From: Pseudodesulfovibrio hydrargyri
GTDB taxonomy: Bacteria > Desulfobacterota > Desulfovibrionia > Desulfovibrionales > Desulfovibrionaceae
Length of the DNA stretch: 64,000 bases
Direction of reading: 5' to 3'
Assembly (NCBI RefSeq): GCF_001874525.1
Contig: NZ_LKAQ01000004.1
Coordinates: 372,001-436,000, forward strand
The notes beneath the pieces were generated by a model. The model was not told the origin of the DNA and did no database searches. It saw nothing but the letters and a program-made list of their open reading frames with translations. Positions 60,322 through 64,000 of this stretch are shown here, in pieces. How positions within the stretch are numbered: position 1 is the first letter of the stretch; each line of letters opens with the position of its first letter. A program made the position numbers and the translations under genes.

Positions 60322-60355
60322 AAGGCCCCGGCTCCGCATGGAGCCGGGGCCTTTT
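60322..60355. terminator. Intrinsic terminator after the SppA-like gene
   Basis: Fourteen-base arms AAGGCCCCGGCTCC and GGAGCCGGGGCCTT pair perfectly around GCAT and are followed by TT. It can also end the convergent ABC operon. Confidence 0.88.
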
Positions 60356-60384
60356 CGCCGCGTTGCCGATCGGCCGCGGCGGGA

Positions 60385-61497
60385 TCAATAGATGCGGTTG
60401 CGGAACATGACCACGGCCAGGGCCATGCAGGCCAGCCCGATCAGGGCCAGGGGCCAGACCTGCATGAGCAGCACGTAGGTCGGGGAGTTTTCGATGAACA
60501 CGCCCCGGATCAGGACCAGGACGTAGCGCAATGGGTTGACCAGGGTAATCCACTGGACCACCTCGGTCATGTTGGCGATGGGCGTGGCGAAACCGGACAG
60601 GAGCACGGACGGCATCAGGAACAGGAAGGAGCCGAGCAGGGCCTGCTGCATGGTCACGGACAGGGACGAGACCATCAGCCCCACGCCCACCGCCGCGAAG
60701 ATGAAAAAGAACAGCCCCAGGTAGAGCAGCCCCAGGTTGCCGCGCAGGGGAACCTCGAACCAGAAGACCGCGGCCAGCATGATCAGCGTGGACTCCAGCA
60801 GGCCGATGACCAACCCCGGCGCGGCCTTGCCGACGAGGATGCCCATGGGCGACAGGGGGGTGACCAGCAACTGGTCGAAGGTCCCGTGCTCGCGCTCGCG
60901 GGCCACAGACAGGGCGGTCACCAGCAGGGTCACCACCATGGCGATGACCCCGACGATGCCGGGCACGAAGAATTGCCGGCTCAGCGCGTTTTCGTTGTAG
61001 TAGATGCGCGAAACCAGGAGGGACGGGCTGGCCCGGCCCGCCCGCGTCAGGCGCAGGGTGTTGTATTGGCCGACCACGTTGCTCAGGTAGTTGCCGATGA
61101 TCCCGGCGGTGTTGGAGTTGCGCCCGTCCAGCAGCACCTGGACCGGGGCGCCGCGGCCCGCCTTGAGGTCCTTGGCGAAATTCCGGCCGATGCGCAGGAC
61201 GAAGCGCACCCTCCGGCTGTCGATCATCTCCCGGATGACGGGCTCGCCCCGGACCTCGCCCACCAGGTGGAAGTACGGGGACCCGGACACCCCGGCCAGG
61301 AATTCCCTGGACTCGATCGACCGGCTCAGGTCCTCGAAGGCGTAGGGGATGTCGGTCAGATCGAAGGTGGCCGCGTAGCCGAACAGGATCAGCTGGATGA
61401 TCGGCGGGCCGATGACCACGGTGCGGCTCTTGGGGTCCTTGAGCAGGGTCAAAAACTCCTTGATGATCAGGGCGATGATGCGGCGGACGCTTTCCAT
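60385..61497 (-). CDS. ABC-2 type transporter permease
   Basis: A 370-residue inner-membrane permease. One N-terminal helix (TVVIGPPIIQLILFGYAATF), a large periplasmic loop of about 150 residues, then five helices (FFVPGIVGVIAMVVTLLVTALSVARE, and others to the end) match the ABC2_membrane_3/YhhJ-YbhR group. AREREHGTFDQLLVTPLSP is the conserved intracellular coupling segment. It lies four bases after the second permease and shares an operon with it and the ATPase. Exported substrates could be drugs or macromolecules; nothing is specific. Confidence 0.92.
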   Translation of the reverse strand: MESVRRIIALIIKEFLTLLKDPKSRTVVIGPPIIQLILFGYAATFDLTDIPYAFEDLSRSIESREFLAGVSGSPYFHLVGEVRGEPVIREMIDSRRVRFVLRIGRNFAKDLKAGRGAPVQVLLDGRNSNTAGIIGNYLSNVVGQYNTLRLTRAGRASPSLLVSRIYYNENALSRQFFVPGIVGVIAMVVTLLVTALSVAREREHGTFDQLLVTPLSPMGILVGKAAPGLVIGLLESTLIMLAAVFWFEVPLRGNLGLLYLGLFFFIFAAVGVGLMVSSLSVTMQQALLGSFLFLMPSVLLSGFATPIANMTEVVQWITLVNPLRYVLVLIRGVFIENSPTYVLLMQVWPLALIGLACMALAVVMFRNRIY

Positions 61498-61501
61498 GGG
61501 C

Positions 61502-62641
61502 TCACTCCAGGCTCTTGCGGGTCTTGCGGAAGGCCAGGGTCATGAACACCAGGGCCAGGACGGTCATGCCCGCGAGGTTGGGCAGCAGGACCGAGGCCAC
61601 GTCGCCCGCCAGAAACAGCGTCTGGACGATGTTGACGAAATAATTGGCCGGAACGACGTAGGCGAGCACCTGGATGAACAGCGGGGTGCTGGACAGCTCG
61701 AAGATGAACCCGGACAGGAAAAACGACGGCAGAAAGGCGGCCAGCAGGGCGATCTGCCCGGCCACGAACTGGTTCTTGGCCGTGGACGAGATGAACAGCC
61801 CGAGCCCCAGGGTGCCGACCATGAACACGCCGCCAAGCGACAGGAGTAGGGCCAGGGAACCCCGGAACGGGACGTTGAACAGGAACACGGCCATGACGAT
61901 GCACAGGATCACGCCGCCCATGCCGAGCATGAAATAGGGGATCAGCTTGCCCAGGACGATCTCCAGCCGGCTGACCGGGGTGACCAGCAAGGCCTCCATG
62001 GTCCCCCGCTCCCACTCCCTGGCCATGACCATGGCGGTCAGCAGCGTGCCGATCAGGGTCATGATGATGGCCATCAGCCCGGGCACCAGGAAATTCTCGC
62101 TGCGGATGGCCTCGTTGAACCAGATGCGCTGGTCGAGGTCCACCAGGCCGACCCGGGTCATCCCCCTGGCCCCGGGCAGGGTCTGCGAGACCGTGGCCAG
62201 CCAGCGGTTCCAAGTCATGGTCACATAGCCGAGAATCTGCAGGGCCCGGTTGGAGTCCACCCCGTTGACCACCAGTTGAACCGGGGCCTGGCCGCCGGTC
62301 ATCAGGCGGCGGGTGAAATCCGACTGCAGACGGATGACCGCGTCCACCTGCCGGTCCAGGAGCATCCGCTCGGCCTCGGCCCAGGAGGTCGTGGGCACCG
62401 GGCCGAAATACTCCGAGTGGCGGAAGCGGGCCAGCAGGGTCGAGGCCGTTGGGTCGGGCTTGTCCATGACAAAGGCCACGGGCAGCTTCTTGGGGTCCAG
62501 GCTGATGCCGTAGCCGAAGAGCAGGAGCATGACGATGGGAATGACGAAGGCCAGGGCGATGCTCGAGGGGTCGCGGACGATCTGGAGCCATTCCTTGACC
62601 AGCAGGGCGCGCAGGCGGTTGAAGTCGAGTCTGTCGCGCAC
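61502..62641 (-). CDS. ABC-2 type transporter permease
   Basis: A 379-residue permease paralogous to the next gene. It has one N-terminal helix (SIALAFVIPIVMLLLFGYGI), a periplasmic domain, then helices including NFLVPGLMAIIMTLIGTLL and the coupling motif AREWERGTMEALLVTPVSR. The start is GTG at 62641, with GGAGG eight bases before it; a long frame extends upstream within the ATPase gene and is not real. The start lies two bases past the ATPase stop. The two permeases probably form a heterodimer. Confidence 0.92.
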   Translation of the reverse strand: MRDRLDFNRLRALLVKEWLQIVRDPSSIALAFVIPIVMLLLFGYGISLDPKKLPVAFVMDKPDPTASTLLARFRHSEYFGPVPTTSWAEAERMLLDRQVDAVIRLQSDFTRRLMTGGQAPVQLVVNGVDSNRALQILGYVTMTWNRWLATVSQTLPGARGMTRVGLVDLDQRIWFNEAIRSENFLVPGLMAIIMTLIGTLLTAMVMAREWERGTMEALLVTPVSRLEIVLGKLIPYFMLGMGGVILCIVMAVFLFNVPFRGSLALLLSLGGVFMVGTLGLGLFISSTAKNQFVAGQIALLAAFLPSFFLSGFIFELSSTPLFIQVLAYVVPANYFVNIVQTLFLAGDVASVLLPNLAGMTVLALVFMTLAFRKTRKSLE

Positions 62642-62643
62642 GG

Positions 62644-64000
62644 TCAGGCCTCCTTCCTTTGCGCCCGGTGGTCTTCCACCAGCTTGATGAACGCCTTCTC
62701 GATGGTCGCGTCGCCGTCGGTTCCGGCGAACTCCCGGATTTCGTCCGGGGTGCCCTGGGCCAGCAGCTCCCCGGCCATCATGATCAGCATGCGGTCGCAG
62801 TATTCGGCCTCCTCCATGAAGTGGGTGGTGACCACCACGGTCACGCCCCGCTCGGCCAGGGAGTTGATCCGGGCCCAAAACTGCCGCCGGGCCAGGGGAT
62901 CGACCCCGGAGGTGGGCTCGTCCAGAAAGAGGATGTCCGGCTCGTGCATCAGGGCGCAGGCAAGGGACAGCCGCTGGCGAAAGCCGAAGGGCAGCTCTCC
63001 GGACGTGGTCCCGGCCTGGTCGGCCAGGTCCAGGTCGTCGAGCGCCCATTGCACCCGCTCTTCCCGGTGCGATCCGTGCAATCCGTAGACCTTGCTGAAG
63101 AAATTCAGGTTCTCGAGCACCGAGAGCTGGCCGTACAAGGAGAACTTCTGGGCCATGTAGCCCAGGTTCTTGCGCGCCTTGGCCGCGGCCCGGCGCAGGT
63201 TCAGCCCGCCCACCTCCAGGGTCCCGCCCGTGGCGGGCAGCAGGCCGCAGAGCATGCGGAAGGTGGTCGACTTGCCCGCCCCGTTGGGGCCGAGCAGGCC
63301 GAATATCTCCCCCCGCCGAACCGAGAAGGTCAGCCCCTTGACCGCGTAAAAATCGCCGAACCGCCGCTCCAGGCCGTCCACGCTGATGGCCGTGCCGTCG
63401 CCGCCGCGCACCTTGCTCACGTTCAGGGCCGGGGGCGCGGCCCCGGTATCGCGGTTGAGCAGGAGCATGAAGCCGTCCTCGAACAGGGGCTCGCTCGGTT
63501 CCGGGTCCCGGGCCCCGGCCTCGCCGAACAGGGCCCGCGGCAATTCCGCGTCCCGGGTGACCACTCGGACCCGCCCCGATTCCAGGGTGGCGTCGACGAT
63601 CCCGGGCTTGCCGAACAGGCGGCTCTGGACCACGCGTGGGATGCCGTCGGGCGTGACCCGCCAGGTCCGGCCCCGCGCCTCTCCGATAAATGAATCCGGC
63701 GTGCCCTGGCCGATCAGCTCGCCGTCCTGGAGAATGAAGACCTGGTCGCAGCGGGCCGCCTCGTCCAGGTAGGCGGTGCTGACCAGCACGGTGATATCGT
63801 CCTGGCGCACCAGGGTGTCCACGATGGACCACAGCTCGCGCCGCGACAGGGGATCCACGCCCACGGTGGGTTCGTCCAGGAGCAGGAAGCGCGGCGTCTT
63901 GAGCAGGGAGCAGGCCAGGCCGAGCTTCTGCTTCATGCCGCCGGACAGCCGCCCGGCCAGCCGTTTGGTGAAGGGGGCCAGGTTGGTCATGGCCATCAGG
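62644..64000 (-). CDS. ABC exporter ATPase with two nucleotide-binding domains (partial, 5' end outside)
   Basis: The frame is open to the window edge, so the N-terminus is missing. The visible part starts in the first ATPase domain at its signature LSGGMKQKLGLA, with Walker B FLLLDEPTVGVDP; its Walker A lies outside. A second complete domain follows: Walker A GPNGAGKST, signature-like FGFRQRLSLA (the usual LSGG is changed to LPFGF), and Walker B ILFLDEPTSGVDP. This matches YbhF-type tandem ATPases. It is the first of three genes of the export operon. Confidence 0.93.
   Translation of the reverse strand, partial: LMAMTNLAPFTKRLAGRLSGGMKQKLGLACSLLKTPRFLLLDEPTVGVDPLSRRELWSIVDTLVRQDDITVLVSTAYLDEAARCDQVFILQDGELIGQGTPDSFIGEARGRTWRVTPDGIPRVVQSRLFGKPGIVDATLESGRVRVVTRDAELPRALFGEAGARDPEPSEPLFEDGFMLLLNRDTGAAPPALNVSKVRGGDGTAISVDGLERRFGDFYAVKGLTFSVRRGEIFGLLGPNGAGKSTTFRMLCGLLPATGGTLEVGGLNLRRAAAKARKNLGYMAQKFSLYGQLSVLENLNFFSKVYGLHGSHREERVQWALDDLDLADQAGTTSGELPFGFRQRLSLACALMHEPDILFLDEPTSGVDPLARRQFWARINSLAERGVTVVVTTHFMEEAEYCDRMLIMMAGELLAQGTPDEIREFAGTDGDATIEKAFIKLVEDHRAQRKEA

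Overview
The window is a GC-rich chromosomal segment that reads like a Desulfovibrionales genome (Desulfovibrio/Pseudodesulfovibrio type). This assignment is inferred from gene content and style: a fused CobD-CobQ cobalamin protein, a HesB-like selenoprotein beside its cysteine paralogue, many hybrid sensor kinases, and dense GC-rich genes separated by strong hairpins. No rRNA, tRNA, CRISPR array or insertion sequence was seen.

Layout. 1-5853: leuS, then lptE-holA-radC-acylphosphatase, with an isochorismatase-family gene on the opposite strand between leuS and lptE. 6010-7649: a TetR regulator divergent from a MipA/OmpV outer-membrane gene, with three copies of an inverted repeat between them. 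7888-13273: lon (TTG start), a secreted Ntn amidase, a TPR protein and an FmdB zinc ribbon. 13323-19709: hemC, a small unknown protein, cobT, a WcbI-like protein, two small proteins, then a YkgJ/shikimate kinase/PyrR operon on the minus strand. 19869-20967: the selenoprotein and its Cys paralogue. 21418-25006: an acyl-CoA ligase gene cut by one amber codon, a CBS-ACT protein and a diguanylate cyclase. 25003-28933: the CobD-CobQ fusion and a RES-Xre toxin-antitoxin pair. 29062-34106: a molybdopterin oxidoreductase and a two-subunit molybdenum hydroxylase. 34358-42139: alpha/beta hydrolase-mlaA, a LysR/flavin reductase pair, and cstA with a LytS/LytTR two-component system. 42337-49929: a YkgJ protein, a cupin without a normal start, a haem-motif hybrid kinase, lepA-lepB and a cyclopropane fatty acid synthase. 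50103-52430: an AT-rich SIR2-NTPase gene that looks like a horizontally acquired defence gene. 52574-64000: a hybrid kinase with a periplasmic binding domain, a PocR-domain protein, the YitT/SAM hydrolase/cobS operon, an EF-hand protein behind a sigma-54-like promoter, an SppA-like peptidase, and an ABC-2 export operon that runs off the window.

Several genes fit together. cobT, cobD-cobQ and cobS serve lower-ligand activation and late cobalamin assembly but lie in three separate places. CstA with LytS/LytTR resembles pyruvate or peptide uptake control. The two ABC-2 permeases and the double ATPase form one exporter.

The most notable observations are: a selenoprotein with an in-frame TGA at the first Fe-S ligand position; a SIR2-NTPase island; an amber-interrupted ligase whose 88 downstream codons are intact; a compound intergenic repeat of about 225 bp that includes a conserved structured block; and a well-defined TetR operator set.
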